64,000 nucleotides of DNA from Marinomonas sp. TW1 (lineage in GTDB: Bacteria; Pseudomonadota; Gammaproteobacteria; Pseudomonadales; Marinomonadaceae). Positions 26,965 through 36,779 of this stretch are shown here, one piece after another. The position numbers and the translations under genes were made by a program. Below the pieces are notes generated by a model. That model was not told where the DNA came from. It made no database searches and saw only the letters and a list, made by a program, of their open reading frames with translations. How positions within the stretch are numbered: position 1 is the stretch's first letter; each line of letters starts with the position of its first letter. The stretch covers positions 152,181 to 216,180 of the forward strand of contig NZ_JSEE01000006.1 in NCBI RefSeq assembly GCF_001625355.1, given 5' to 3'.

Positions 26965-28578
26965 TTACTGAACGATCTCTGGTCCCATGATGCTGTAAGG
27001 CAGCGCAGTAGACAGAGCTGGAATGTAAGTGACCAATACGAGGAACACCATCAATACCAATACGAATGGCATCGCAGCTTTTACCACGCGGGCCAAACTC
27101 ATGCCGGTAATCCCCGAGGTGACGAACAGGTTTAAGCCTATCGGCGGCGTAATCATACCGATTTCCATGTTAACCACCATGATGATACCCAAGTGAATTG
27201 GGTCAACACCCAGTTCCATAGCGATTGGGAACACCACTGGTGCAACGATAACCAGCAGACCTGACGGTTCCATGAACTGACCACCGATCAACAGTAGGAT
27301 GTTGACTGCGATCAAGAAGGTAAACCAGTTGAAACCAACGCCCAACATCCACTCTGTAATCGCTTGTGGAATACGTTCCGCCGACAAGGTGTGGGCGAAC
27401 AACAAGGCATTGGCGATGATGAACATCAACATAACAGTGGTTTTGGTGCCTTCCAACATGACTTTGCGAGACTCATCGCCAAACAAAGATGGGAAGAAGC
27501 CACGCAACATTAGGCTTAGGTTGCGACCCCAAATAGGCAAACCAGCGGCTAAACAAGCACCGATGGATTCATCCAGTTTGGCGGAGCGCTTATACACATA
27601 GAAAACCGCCAACAACACAGACATGATCAATCCCCAAAGGGCACGATCACCACCCGTGATGGTGTCACTGTCTGATAAAGCGAAGAATGACATGATTTCC
27701 CACACAAGGAAGAAAGACACGCCATAAACTAGGCCATTGAAACCCACGCGAGCATGCGGTGCATCATTGTCATTGGTCCAAGTTTTGCCTTTCAAAGGTC
27801 CCATATCACGGTAAACAAACAAGGCAATGAACATAGAATAGACAGCAGCGACCACAGCGGCTTCCGTTGGCGTGAACACACCGCCGTAAATGCCGCCCAT
27901 GATGATGACGACGAGGAACAAGCCCCAACCTGCGTCTTTACCACCACGGATCAGATTGCCAAACCCTTTCCACTCTTCAGCAGGCAGTTTTTTGATGCGT
28001 GCTACCACATAGATCGCCAACATTAACATACCGCCGGCCATCAAGCCTGGGATCACCCCAGCCAAGAACATACGACCAACCGAAACATCAACCGATGCCG
28101 CGTACACGACCATTACGATAGAAGGTGGAATCAAGATACCCAAAGTACCAGCGTTGGCGATGATGCCAGCGGCAAACTCTTTGGAGTAACCTACTTGCGT
28201 CATACCTGCAATGGCAATCGTACCGATGGCCACCACTGTGGCTGGCGAGGAGCCCGACAAGGCCGCGAACATCATACATGCCAAAACAGACGCCATGGCC
28301 AAACCACCACGGAAGTGACCCACACTGGCAATGGCGAAGTTAATCAGACGTTTTGCCACACCACCAGTCGACATGTAAGACGACGCGATGATGAAAAATG
28401 GGATAGCCAGCAAGGTATAGTGCTGACCCGCTCCAAATAAGGAAATGGCAACAGACGACAAAGAGTCGTGTGAGAAAAAAGTAATAAACAAAATGGACGA
28501 TAAGCCCAAGGAGATACCAACAGGCAAGCCGATAAACAGCAAGACTAGTACCATAGAAAATAGAATAAGAGATTCCAC
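26965..28578 (-). CDS. dctM: C4-dicarboxylate TRAP large permease (DctM, long form)
   Basis: A DctM-family permease of 537 residues, about 110 longer than the one at 16480. The core family segments are all present: LLAIPFFIIASSYMSTGGVAK is split across helix ends, GIITPPIGLNLF appears as GMITPPIGLNLF, and GTLGILIPPSIVM. The extra length is an insertion in the middle (roughly residues 255-370) holding a polar stretch and two or three additional hydrophobic segments. It starts 15 bases after the small permease gene. With its binding protein resembling C4-dicarboxylate DctP, succinate, fumarate or malate uptake is likely. Confidence 0.87.
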   Translation of the reverse strand: MESLILFSMVLVLLFIGLPVGISLGLSSILFITFFSHDSLSSVAISLFGAGQHYTLLAIPFFIIASSYMSTGGVAKRLINFAIASVGHFRGGLAMASVLACMMFAALSGSSPATVVAIGTIAIAGMTQVGYSKEFAAGIIANAGTLGILIPPSIVMVVYAASVDVSVGRMFLAGVIPGLMAGGMLMLAIYVVARIKKLPAEEWKGFGNLIRGGKDAGWGLFLVVIIMGGIYGGVFTPTEAAVVAAVYSMFIALFVYRDMGPLKGKTWTNDNDAPHARVGFNGLVYGVSFFLVWEIMSFFALSDSDTITGGDRALWGLIMSVLLAVFYVYKRSAKLDESIGACLAAGLPIWGRNLSLMLRGFFPSLFGDESRKVMLEGTKTTVMLMFIIANALLFAHTLSAERIPQAITEWMLGVGFNWFTFLIAVNILLLIGGQFMEPSGLLVIVAPVVFPIAMELGVDPIHLGIIMVVNMEIGMITPPIGLNLFVTSGITGMSLARVVKAAMPFVLVLMVFLVLVTYIPALSTALPYSIMGPEIVQ

Positions 28579-28593
28579 AATTAAGCTCCTGAG

Positions 28594-29271
28594 CTAGTCT
28601 TTCAAGATGTTTTGGTTTTCTTTGACAAGGTCTTGTGCTTCATGGCCACTGATTAACATGTCGCGTTTGCCGCGGGCAATATTAATAAAGGCTTGTAGAG
28701 AGCGATAAGACAGAAGTGCCAAACTGATTGGAAGAATGACCAAAACGATCCAACGCTGAATGCGTGGACGTACACCAAACATTTCTTGAATGAATTCAGG
28801 GTAACGAAGTTCTTCAGAGCCAATGCCGATACGGAACATTTTAGACCAGTATTCAATCGCGCCACCGCGCACATCAACACCAAGCATGGCTAACCAAGTG
28901 GAATCCAATAATATTAAACCGTATAACATGGCGGCAGCCGCACCAAATAAGGATAAGCCTTTCGCAATTCGTTTTGGCACAGCGTTAAGAACAATGTCGA
29001 CACCTAGGTGAAGGCCTGTTTTGATACCGTAACTCATGCCCAGCAAGATCAACCAAGAGAAAGCAATCGTGTTGAATTCTAGAGCGGCATCCCAGCCAGT
29101 GTTAAAGCCATATCGTGCGATGACTTGACCGAAAGACACGGCCATGATGGACGAAATAACAATGATTAGCAGATTTTCTTCTGCTCTTTCCATCACCTTT
29201 GGAAAGCGCTTTTCTAATCCCCAAATAACGAGGATAAAAAAGAGTAAATACAAATGTGGCCAATATGCCAT
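28594..29271 (-). CDS. dctQ: C4-dicarboxylate TRAP small permease (DctQ)
   Basis: A 225-residue DctQ-family protein with about four hydrophobic helices, longer than the 160-190 usual length. The family segment is LLGMSYGIKTGLHLGVDIVLNAVP. An extra loop near residues 130-170, containing GIGSEELRYPEFIQEMFGV, precedes the last helix and parallels the insertion in its partner permease. The gene follows the binding protein by 150 bases with a hairpin between, and its product pairs with the long DctM. Confidence 0.87.
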   Translation of the reverse strand: MAYWPHLYLLFFILVIWGLEKRFPKVMERAEENLLIIVISSIMAVSFGQVIARYGFNTGWDAALEFNTIAFSWLILLGMSYGIKTGLHLGVDIVLNAVPKRIAKGLSLFGAAAAMLYGLILLDSTWLAMLGVDVRGGAIEYWSKMFRIGIGSEELRYPEFIQEMFGVRPRIQRWIVLVILPISLALLSYRSLQAFINIARGKRDMLISGHEAQDLVKENQNILKD

Positions 29272-29380
29272 GGGGTTCTCCTAGGGCTTGTGGAGCAAAA
29301 CGATAAAACAGCAGTGTGTGGCAAGATTGTGAAACTATTGGGTCAACAGAAGGAGACAGGGGTCACATTAAAACCACAAA

Positions 29381-29402
29381 GAGCTGGCCCGAGAGCCAGC
29401 TC
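29381..29402 (-). terminator. Intercistronic hairpin after dctP
   Basis: GAGCTGGC / GCCAGCTC 8-bp stem with a 6-base loop, 20 bases after the dctP stop codon on the minus strand, followed in that direction by a T-rich stretch. It parallels the hairpin in the uronate TRAP operon and probably favours binding-protein over permease expression. Confidence 0.7.
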
Positions 29403-29421
29403 ACTGCAGGATAGAGCTAAC

Positions 29422-30414
29422 TTACGCGCCAGCGGCAGCGTTAATTAAGTCTTTACCAATGTAGTTTTCAAATTGTTTCCAAACAGGCTTCATCGTATCA
29501 ACCCAAACATTCAATTGCTCTGGTGTTAAGGAATTGATTTTACCGCCAGCCTTAAGAATGTTGGCACGGTTTGCCGCTTCTTTGGCTTTAACGGACAAGT
29601 TAGCCTCTTGAGTCACGTCGTCAGCAATTTGAAGGAATTGCGCGCGATCTTCAGAAGATAAGCTGTCTAGGAATTCAGAAGACGTCATGAACAAGTAAGC
29701 CAACAACTGGTGGTTAGTTTCTGTGATGCTGTCTTGAACTTCGTAGAATTTTTTCGTGTAGATGTTAGACCAAGTGTTTTCTTGACCGTCTACAACACCT
29801 GTTTGCAATGCGCCGTACACTTCAGAGAAAGCCATTGCTTGTGGCGAAGCGTCCATTGCCGCAATCATTTGCTTAGCAACGTCAGACGTTTGGACACGGA
29901 ATTTCAAACCAGACGCATCGCTTGGCTGGATTAGTGGTTTGTTGGCAGAGAAGTATTTCATACCAGACATCCAGTAACCTAGACCAACAAAGCCTGCGTA
30001 CTCGTCCATTTCAAGAAGAAGTTTTTTGCCTTCTGGCGTTTTTGTAAAACGAATCGCGTGATCCATATCTTTAAAAATGAAGGGTAGATCGAACACGCCG
30101 TATTTGTCAGTGTAAGAACCGAACTTAGATAAAGAAGGCGCCAATAGCTGAACGTCACCTAACAACAGAGCTTCAAGCTCTTTTGAATCGCCGAAAAGCG
30201 TTGAGTTAGGGAAGACTTCAACACATAGTTTTCCATTCATCTCTTGGTTAACGCGATCTGCAAAACTATTCGCAGCAACCACTTTAGGGTGAGTTGTACC
30301 GCCCGTTACGTGGCTGAATTTCACAACACGTTCACCAGCGTCACAGTTTGCTAGGGCTGTGTTTGCAGAAAACGCAAGAGCAAGAGAAGTAAGAGCAAGA
30401 CTGATTTTTTTCAT
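29422..30414 (-). CDS. dctP: C4-dicarboxylate TRAP binding protein DctP
   Basis: Periplasmic binding protein of about 330 residues with a signal peptide ending near NTALA. It carries hallmark DctP stretches: VKFSHVTGGTTHPK, VEVFPNSTLFGDSKELEALL, LGDVQLLAPSLSKFGSY, FDLPFIFKDMDHAIRF, the substrate arginine in GLKFRVQTSDV and GVVDGQENTWSNIY. These resemble C4-dicarboxylate DctP of Pseudomonas closely. ATG 30414 is chosen (MKKISLAL) with GGAG upstream; a start at 30516 would precede the signal peptide by 34 residues. It is the first gene of dctPQM and a likely target of the DctBD pair at 7-10.7 kb. Confidence 0.9.
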   Translation of the reverse strand: MKKISLALTSLALAFSANTALANCDAGERVVKFSHVTGGTTHPKVVAANSFADRVNQEMNGKLCVEVFPNSTLFGDSKELEALLLGDVQLLAPSLSKFGSYTDKYGVFDLPFIFKDMDHAIRFTKTPEGKKLLLEMDEYAGFVGLGYWMSGMKYFSANKPLIQPSDASGLKFRVQTSDVAKQMIAAMDASPQAMAFSEVYGALQTGVVDGQENTWSNIYTKKFYEVQDSITETNHQLLAYLFMTSSEFLDSLSSEDRAQFLQIADDVTQEANLSVKAKEAANRANILKAGGKINSLTPEQLNVWVDTMKPVWKQFENYIGKDLINAAAGA

Positions 30415-30509
30415 TTTTATAAAACTCCAAAAAGCGTATTTATTATTGTTGCCGGATTTTTTAGCCCTAAAATGGGCTGCGCAAAAAAAGATTGCTAGGC
30501 AGAATTGTT

Positions 30510-30527
30510 TACACATTTCGTGCCAAA
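30510..30527 (-). promoter_or_regulatory. Candidate sigma-54 promoter of dctPQM
   Basis: Read on the minus strand, TTTGGCACGAAATGTGTA gives a perfect -24 element (TGGCACG) with correct spacing to a degraded -12 element (TGTGT where TTGCA is ideal). It lies about 96 bases before the dctP start. A sigma-54 activator of DctD type is encoded in the window. The -12 mismatch keeps this tentative. Confidence 0.4.
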
Positions 30528-30652
30528 TCTTTATGTTTATTGTTAAGTGATTGAAATTAAATGATTTTTCAGTTTTATGCGTGTGTTATCAAAAATCGAA
30601 CGCTGTTGTTTGTGGGGGAGACTTGGCACATGCCGCATTCGTTAATGGGTGG

Positions 30653-32725
30653 TTAACCGCCTATTTTAACTTTTAAAAGGCTTTTGAAAGTTTGGTAAAT
30701 GGCTTTTTTACCATCCAACTGAGCCTTTTTCTGATTGTCGGACAGGTTTCGGCCTAATGCGGCTTCTAACATGAGTAGATGGCTCGGATTCTTGGCATCA
30801 AGTTGCTGACTAATGGCCAGTTGATAGCATGCTTTTAAAAACGTTGGGCGTATGCTGTCGAAAGGTTTGTGATGATCGATAAATAAGGCTAATTCGCTTT
30901 TTTCTTGGGGGTTGAGGAGAGCCAAGCTGGGCAAACCAATCTCGCCATGATTACCAGCAAGGATCTGCAGTACCAAGTCACTCGGTAGGTCATGGTATTG
31001 CAACATCAAATTCACGGTAAATTTTTCAATAAAACGTGTTTGCCAGCTTGTGCTTATGGTATTCGCAGACTGGTTAAGTGGTTTCACCAGCATGATGGAA
31101 TAGCTACCACTAGCATGATCTTTAGATGTGCCTAAACGTACAATACGATAGCCATTTTTTAGCCAAAAATGCAGTACGTCTGGTGTTGCCGCAAAACTGG
31201 TGCACAGAAAATCGCACTCTGGCGGGGCTGACTGTTCGACGTTTTCAAGCAGTTGACTGCCGTAGCCAAGGTTATGCTGGCTGGGTTGAGTGGCAATCCG
31301 ACTAATGCGCCAAAAGTTCAGTTGTCCCGCTTCCGCAAAGCCCTCGTGTGCGAGTAAAGACTGTGGCATTAAGTGGCCTCTGGGCCGGCGTTTACCTTCC
31401 ATAACCGCTTGACTTAAGCTATCGGGTAAGCCGCCTTCAGCGGACACAATGGCCAGAGACAGTAATCCTGATTCATGGTTCAGTGTGTGAATTGAAAGGG
31501 AAGGGTCGTCTAGCATCCAGCGTAAATTATCTGCTGAGGTTTGGTAATGAGCATTGGCCAACAATTGAAAAGCTTGGCTTAGCTGACTTGGGTGCTGTAA
31601 CCAGTCTTTTGCTGACAAAGTTTGATATTGAAGAGATTCAATCGCTGTTTCAGAAGGTGATTCGTTGGCCATATCGCCGCCTAAGAAAAAGGTATTGTTT
31701 AGCCAAGCTTCCAGTGGGTCATTTTTCCCCCATCGAATGGGCTGCTCCAATGTGAGGTAGACAACGCCTTGTTGAGATCGGCTTTTCAGCTGTTTTAAAT
31801 GCTTAGTAAAACGCATGCCAAAGCCTTTTCCTATCCCTTCATAACCATAATTGGTGGTACTAAAGACGCAATGTTTTGCTCGTTTGGCCAGCTCAATGAG
31901 CATGGGGATAGGGAACATAGCGGCTTCATCGACGATTAAAACATCCCAATGTTGTGGGTCGGCAAGTAAGGCATCAGCGGCATAAAAAGGCCATTTCGCC
32001 GAGCTTTCTTGTTGTTTTAAGCTTTGTTCGAATTGTGCTTTTAAGGTTCCGATGGCGTCTTGATTTGGCGCCACTAAAGCAAGGTTGAGTGACGATTGAG
32101 ACAGTTTCGCCAACGTGTCGCCCAGCATGGTGGACTTACCTCGCCCCCGAGCGGCCGTGAGGATGTAATGGTCTGCGTCTAGTTTAAAAAGCTGGTTTTG
32201 GGCTTGCTGCTGTTGCGAGGTAAGTGTGATGTTGGGTGGCCAAACTGGTAAGGCTATGAGTGGTGCTTGCGGTTCTACACTTTCGTTAAATGGGCTAGAC
32301 GCGTCCTGCAAACGTGACCATAAATAGTCTTTAAAATAGGAATGAACTTGTTCGTGTTGATGTGGCCAAGGTAAGTAGCGAGACAAATCTTGATCGAGAT
32401 AATCGTGCCAGTTGCCGTTGGGAAGTCCCAAGGCGAATAGGCCGCCGCCACGAACAGTGCCAGCAAGAATGGCTAGAGCGCTGGCAGAAACACCTTGTGT
32501 TAAGTCAATTAACACGGCTTCTTGAGTACTACCAAGTAGCTGGCGAGCCTGTTTGAAGTTGCAGGTCTTATACCTGCCTTGATTGAGTTGATCGTATTGA
32601 TCTAAATGTTGGCTACAAATGAGAGGCGTTTTAAGTGCTCGACTTAGGTACAGGAATTCTGACAACAGTTGCTGGCGAGTCCCTCTTAAAATGAGGCAAT
32701 GTCGATGATGGTCAGAATGGGTCAT
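30653..32725 (-). CDS. tmcA: tRNA(Met) cytidine acetyltransferase
   Basis: TmcA acetylates the wobble cytidine (N4-acetylcytidine 34) of elongator tRNA-Met using acetyl-CoA and ATP. The 690-residue protein has an N-terminal DUF1726 region, an RNA-helicase-like ATPase with Walker A AARGRGKST and DEAA box (LIVDEAAMFPIPML), and a GNAT acetyltransferase domain (ISRIATQPSQHNLGYGSQLLE). A C-terminal tRNA-binding tail completes the usual architecture. GGAG lies 8 bases upstream of the ATG but is buried in a long hairpin. Enzyme length is normal. Confidence 0.93.
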   Translation of the reverse strand: MTHSDHHRHCLILRGTRQQLLSEFLYLSRALKTPLICSQHLDQYDQLNQGRYKTCNFKQARQLLGSTQEAVLIDLTQGVSASALAILAGTVRGGGLFALGLPNGNWHDYLDQDLSRYLPWPHQHEQVHSYFKDYLWSRLQDASSPFNESVEPQAPLIALPVWPPNITLTSQQQQAQNQLFKLDADHYILTAARGRGKSTMLGDTLAKLSQSSLNLALVAPNQDAIGTLKAQFEQSLKQQESSAKWPFYAADALLADPQHWDVLIVDEAAMFPIPMLIELAKRAKHCVFSTTNYGYEGIGKGFGMRFTKHLKQLKSRSQQGVVYLTLEQPIRWGKNDPLEAWLNNTFFLGGDMANESPSETAIESLQYQTLSAKDWLQHPSQLSQAFQLLANAHYQTSADNLRWMLDDPSLSIHTLNHESGLLSLAIVSAEGGLPDSLSQAVMEGKRRPRGHLMPQSLLAHEGFAEAGQLNFWRISRIATQPSQHNLGYGSQLLENVEQSAPPECDFLCTSFAATPDVLHFWLKNGYRIVRLGTSKDHASGSYSIMLVKPLNQSANTISTSWQTRFIEKFTVNLMLQYHDLPSDLVLQILAGNHGEIGLPSLALLNPQEKSELALFIDHHKPFDSIRPTFLKACYQLAISQQLDAKNPSHLLMLEAALGRNLSDNQKKAQLDGKKAIYQTFKSLLKVKIGG

Positions 32726-32731
32726 AAAAGT

Positions 32732-32768
32732 CTCCTATAGCCACAGTATGATACTGTGGCTATAGGAG
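32732..32768 (-). promoter_or_regulatory. 18-bp-arm hairpin covering the tmcA ribosome binding site
   Basis: Arms at 32732-32749 and 32751-32768 are perfect inverted copies around a single central base. On the minus-strand transcript the distal end of the stem contains the GGAG of tmcA, followed by ACTTTT and the ATG. It lies in the 53-base gap after the chemoreceptor gene. It could be that gene's terminator, a translational lock on tmcA, or both. Confidence 0.7.
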
Positions 32769-32778
32769 CACGCCAACG

Positions 32779-34797
32779 TTATTTTATCGTAAAACTAGAC
32801 AAGTCTTTTTGTAGGGTGTTGGCCAGCTGTTCAATATTTTGACTGTGACCTTGTGAGGTATTGGCCATCGCTTGGGTTTGCATGGCTGCCTGTTGCAAGT
32901 CTTCCGCGTTCTGGCGAATTTGAGTGGACGCGACACTTTGCTCTTCCGTTGCGGCGGCGACATTACTTATGCCCATTTCCACTTCTTGAATGGACGTTAG
33001 AATGTCGTCTAAAAGTTGGTCTGCCACACGAGTTTGCTCAATACTATTTAGTACTTGCTCAGACCCTTGCTCCATGTCTATCACGGCCGACTGACTATTG
33101 TTTTGAAGCCGATCAACCACATTGCGAATTTCTTCTGTTGAGCTTTGTGTGCGCTGTGCTAATACGCGAACCTCATCGGCAACCACGGCAAAACCACGTC
33201 CTTGCTCCCCTGCTCGGGCGGCTTCAATGGCGGCATTTAGCGCCAAAAGGTTGGTTTGTTCGGCAATGTTGTTGATGACCGTCACCACCTCACCAATGTC
33301 TTTCGAGCTATGTTCGACTGTTTTGATGGTGTTGGAGGCTTGCGTGAAGGCTGACGACAACATGCTGACCGTTTCTTCTACTTGTTTAACGGCATGGTGA
33401 CCTTGTGTGGTTAGGTGTGACACCTTGGCCGATTGTTCCGATACCTGGTTAGAGCTTTGCGCCACTTCTTCGATTGAAGAGGCTATTTGAGTGATGGCGG
33501 AGCTGACTTGCGTACTCGCGTCTTGGCTAGAATCGGCGCTTTGTACTAAATCGCTGTTGGCCTTAGTAATACCGGATGTCGATGCCAATAGCGCTTCACT
33601 TGAGGTCTGAATGTTCGATACCAATTTAATTAAATTGTCGCGCATTTTGATGGCGTCATTTTGCAGAGCATCGATTTCATTTTGACTGTTTTTGCTGGCA
33701 TTTTTCTGGAATCGGAAGGTCAGATTTCCTTGGCCTAATTCAGACATAGCAGAAGACATTTCTTTTAGCGGAGTCAAGGCTTTACGGATAAATAGGATTA
33801 AAATTAGGGTCAATATCAGGGCGGCAATGAAAGCAATAATAGTAACAATGAATAACACATGATTGACCACTTCTGCGTATTCGTCATCGTAAGACTTTAA
33901 CGCCACGACCCAGCCCCATTTAGACGCTTCTTGGAACACCACCTTGGACGGACGGGGTGTTTCTCCTTTGTCCGTTATTTTTAAGGTGTAGTGAATCAAG
34001 CCTTTCTCAGATTGGAATAGCTTTTTGAAAGTATCGGTCAATTCACTGCTCAGTTGGTAGAGTGTTTTGCCTTCTTCAGTAGGGTGAATGACCAACAAAC
34101 CTTCTTTTTCCTTGCTGGCCTCAACCACATAAATGTACCCCGTTTTACCAAACACCATTTTGTTTAGAGAATTACGCAGTGGCTGGACGATGCTGTCAAA
34201 AGGGTATAATTGTTCAATGAAGACGTTGTTTTGATATGGCATCGGTTGGTAAGACGCAAAGTATTCTTTGTTACCAATAATGGTTCGGCCAACGTAGGGT
34301 TTCGCAGTGCGCAAGCCTATTGTGGCTTTGGAATTGGACTGGATCTCGACCGGTAAATTTAGATCCGAGCTGGCGGCACGATAAAATTTACCTTGTTTCG
34401 CCACCACTAAGCTAATGTCTGCTCCTGCGGCGTTGGCAATATCCCGAATAACCTGGCTGTTGCCGTTTATTTGTTTATCGTTTAATTGCAGGCGGGGAAG
34501 AGCCATGCCCTTAACTTGCGTACTGTTAGAAGAGGTTACGCGCAAGTTTTGTAGATTCATATTAATCAGATTGTGGTTGAAACTTGCGATACGAACAAAG
34601 CTATCGTAGCGGCTATTAAGGCGTTCAACGACCAGTTCGACTTCTTTCTTCTGGTGCTCAGTCACAATGCCGCTGATCTCACGATTGAACAGTTGGCCTA
34701 TGACCAACACCAAAATGGTGAAACAGATTAATACGGCCAGTAATGTTCCTATGCCTAGCTGTTTAGGCAGTGACGCTCTTTTAAAGGTTGAGATCAT
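32779..34797 (-). CDS. Methyl-accepting chemotaxis protein
   Basis: Transmembrane chemoreceptor of about 672 residues. A first helix near residues 12-34 is followed by a large periplasmic CACHE-type sensor domain (about 35-325), a second helix, a HAMP domain and a cytoplasmic signalling domain. The conserved hairpin tip [32 protein letters not shown] is present in two adjoining blocks. No C-terminal CheR pentapeptide is seen. ATG 34797 is chosen over 34830 because GAGG lies upstream. The ligand is unknown. It precedes tmcA, separated by a hairpin. Confidence 0.9.
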   Translation of the reverse strand: MISTFKRASLPKQLGIGTLLAVLICFTILVLVIGQLFNREISGIVTEHQKKEVELVVERLNSRYDSFVRIASFNHNLINMNLQNLRVTSSNSTQVKGMALPRLQLNDKQINGNSQVIRDIANAAGADISLVVAKQGKFYRAASSDLNLPVEIQSNSKATIGLRTAKPYVGRTIIGNKEYFASYQPMPYQNNVFIEQLYPFDSIVQPLRNSLNKMVFGKTGYIYVVEASKEKEGLLVIHPTEEGKTLYQLSSELTDTFKKLFQSEKGLIHYTLKITDKGETPRPSKVVFQEASKWGWVVALKSYDDEYAEVVNHVLFIVTIIAFIAALILTLILILFIRKALTPLKEMSSAMSELGQGNLTFRFQKNASKNSQNEIDALQNDAIKMRDNLIKLVSNIQTSSEALLASTSGITKANSDLVQSADSSQDASTQVSSAITQIASSIEEVAQSSNQVSEQSAKVSHLTTQGHHAVKQVEETVSMLSSAFTQASNTIKTVEHSSKDIGEVVTVINNIAEQTNLLALNAAIEAARAGEQGRGFAVVADEVRVLAQRTQSSTEEIRNVVDRLQNNSQSAVIDMEQGSEQVLNSIEQTRVADQLLDDILTSIQEVEMGISNVAAATEEQSVASTQIRQNAEDLQQAAMQTQAMANTSQGHSQNIEQLANTLQKDLSSFTIK

Positions 34798-35264
34798 GCA
34801 GGTTACGTCCTCATTGTGTTTAAAGTGCATTGCAATCTAAGAAAGGAGTAAATATACAGATCCATAAAAAGTTTACAAATATTTACTTAATGCTTCTTAA
34901 TATAAGTAATATTAAGTTTTTTGATATAACTATTTAAAATGTTGTTATACATAGAATTAAATCCATAAAAATTAACCGGTTGAGAAAATAAACTCATTAT
35001 TTGTGTGTGTATTTTATTTTAAGAAAAGTTTACGTAAATATTTGTAAACTTTTTTCGATGTCATCTAGTGTGAAAAAAAGGCTTCTAGAAAGCCGATAGA
35101 AAGGTAGGGAAAGGTCGTTATTTAAATCGAGTTTTTACTGACAATACGGCCTATTTGCCGATGACTGTGCGGCAATGAATAAGGTGGAGAAGGGCAAATG
35201 TAGTAAAAGAGAACAAATCCTATTTGTTCTCTTTTACTTATTTATCTAAAGGATGCCAGTGACA
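34798..35264. repeat. AT-rich gene-free interval with a long inverted repeat
   Basis: No ORF or known RNA was recognised in this 467-base stretch. It contains a perfect 21-base inverted repeat with arms at 34866-34886 and 35034-35054 (core AGTTTACAAATATTTAC and its complement). The right arm also forms a local hairpin with 35024-35033 (AAAAGTTTAC / GTAAACTTTT). A separate 8-bp stem lies at 34896-34903 / 34909-34916. The 189-base repeat-bounded segment could be a miniature mobile element or a regulator-binding array for the chemoreceptor promoter. No target-site duplication is obvious. Confidence 0.6.
35202..35238. terminator. Strong bidirectional-looking terminator after prpD
   Basis: A 17-bp perfect stem (35202-35218 with 35222-35238) around a 3-base loop, located 27 bases past the prpD stop codon on the minus strand. 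It should end the prp transcript. Confidence 0.85.
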
Positions 35265-36749
35265 TCAGATGACAAATAAATCCATAAAGCGATTTACTGG
35301 CGTGCTTTCGAGGGATTGCTGATCCTTACAAAGAGCGAAAATAGTTTGGCAACGACCGCTAGGGAAGCGTGTTGCTAAATTGTTTTGGAATTTTTGCTCA
35401 AGTAAGGGAATGCCTTCGGCACGGCGGCGGCGATGACCAATAGGGTATTCTACAACCACCTCGTCTGTGTGTGAGCCGTCCTTGAAAAACACTTGGATCG
35501 CATTCGCAATGGAGCGTTTATCCGCTTCAAGGTATTCCTCGCTGAAACGTGGGTCTTCAACAATCTCCATTTTATCTCGGAGTTCATCAATAATGGGATT
35601 GGCCTGATGGAAGTCGTCTTCATAATGTTCGGCGATCAAGTTGCCAAACGCCAAGGGTACTGCTGTCATGTACTGTAAGCAGTGGTCACGATCCGCCGCA
35701 TTAGCAAGTGGCCCTACCTTGGAAATGATACGAATTGCTGATTCATGGGTGCGAATGACGATTTTCTCAATGTCAGCTAGTCGATCTTTTACTTTAGGGT
35801 GCAAGGTCACAGCCGCTTCGGCCGCCGTTTGAGCGTGGAACTCGGCGGGAAAGGAGATTTTAAACAGGATGTTTTCCATCACATAGGCATCATAGTCTTG
35901 TGAGAGTGAAAAGTGTCTTTGTTCAACTGGCTTGATGGCTTGATCTTTGTTTGTTTTGCTAAAAGACACATCATAAAACCCCCATTGTGGGGCCGTTAGT
36001 ACGCTTGGAATGCCCATTTCGCCACGCATTGACATGTCCGCCAAGCGCACTGCTCGAGAAGTGGCATCGCCAGCGGCCCAAGATTTGCGAGAACCTGCAT
36101 TTGGTGCATGGCGATAAGTGCGCAGCGCAGAACCATCAACCCAAGCCTGCGAAATGGCCGCCATGATTTGCTCACGGTTACCGCCCATCATTTTTGTGAC
36201 AACGGCACTGGACGCTACTCGAACTAGCAATACATGACATAAGCCTACTCGGTTAAAGGAATTTTCTAATGCCAGAACACCTTGGATTTCGTGTGCCATC
36301 ACCATGGCTTCCAGTACTTCTCGCATGGTGAGAGGGGCTTCTCCTTGCGTAACCTTTTGCTGAGAAATAAAGTCTGCGACCGCTAATATTCCCCCCAAAT
36401 TGTCTGAAGGGTGTCCCCATTCTGCGGCTAACCAGGTGTCGTTGTAGTCTAGCCAGCGAATGATGCAGCCTATGTCCCAAGCCGCTTTGACTGGGTCAAG
36501 TTGTAATGAGGTGCCTGGCACACGGGCACCATTCGGGACGATGGTGCCTTGTACAATCGGTCCCAGATGCTTAGTACATTCAGGGAAGCGTAATGCTAAT
36601 AAGCCACAGCCCAAGGTGTCCATCAGACAATTACGAGCCGTATCTAGGGCTTCTTGACTGCTGACTTGGTAGTTCAGCACATAGTCAGCGATGTCTTGAA
36701 TCACTTTGTCATAATCTGGGCGATTGTTTAAATCGACGTTAGCACTCAT
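35265..36749 (-). CDS. prpD: 2-methylcitrate dehydratase
   Basis: PrpD/MmgE-family enzyme of 494 residues that dehydrates 2-methylcitrate to 2-methyl-cis-aconitate in the methylcitrate cycle of propionyl-CoA disposal. Family stretches include [22 protein letters not shown] (substrate pocket), [17 protein letters not shown] and a [14 protein letters not shown] segment. Length matches E. coli PrpD (about 483). The ATG has AAGGATAAG upstream. It is last in the prpR-B-C-D operon. There is no acnD/prpF pair here, so hydration to methylisocitrate must rely on an aconitase elsewhere. Confidence 0.93.
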   Translation of the reverse strand: MSANVDLNNRPDYDKVIQDIADYVLNYQVSSQEALDTARNCLMDTLGCGLLALRFPECTKHLGPIVQGTIVPNGARVPGTSLQLDPVKAAWDIGCIIRWLDYNDTWLAAEWGHPSDNLGGILAVADFISQQKVTQGEAPLTMREVLEAMVMAHEIQGVLALENSFNRVGLCHVLLVRVASSAVVTKMMGGNREQIMAAISQAWVDGSALRTYRHAPNAGSRKSWAAGDATSRAVRLADMSMRGEMGIPSVLTAPQWGFYDVSFSKTNKDQAIKPVEQRHFSLSQDYDAYVMENILFKISFPAEFHAQTAAEAAVTLHPKVKDRLADIEKIVIRTHESAIRIISKVGPLANAADRDHCLQYMTAVPLAFGNLIAEHYEDDFHQANPIIDELRDKMEIVEDPRFSEEYLEADKRSIANAIQVFFKDGSHTDEVVVEYPIGHRRRRAEGIPLLEQKFQNNLATRFPSGRCQTIFALCKDQQSLESTPVNRFMDLFVI

Positions 36750-36779
36750 ATCTTATCCTTATTTTTCAAAATGTATTCT

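Noticed and set aside
26965..28578. Fusion or frameshift as the cause of the long DctM
   Set aside because: The reading frame is continuous, the partner subunit has a matched insertion, and the flanking conserved segments are intact.
30624..30640. TGGCAC-like sequence on the plus strand as a sigma-54 promoter
   Set aside because: The GG-to-GC distance is eight bases rather than ten, and it points toward tmcA's end rather than dctP.
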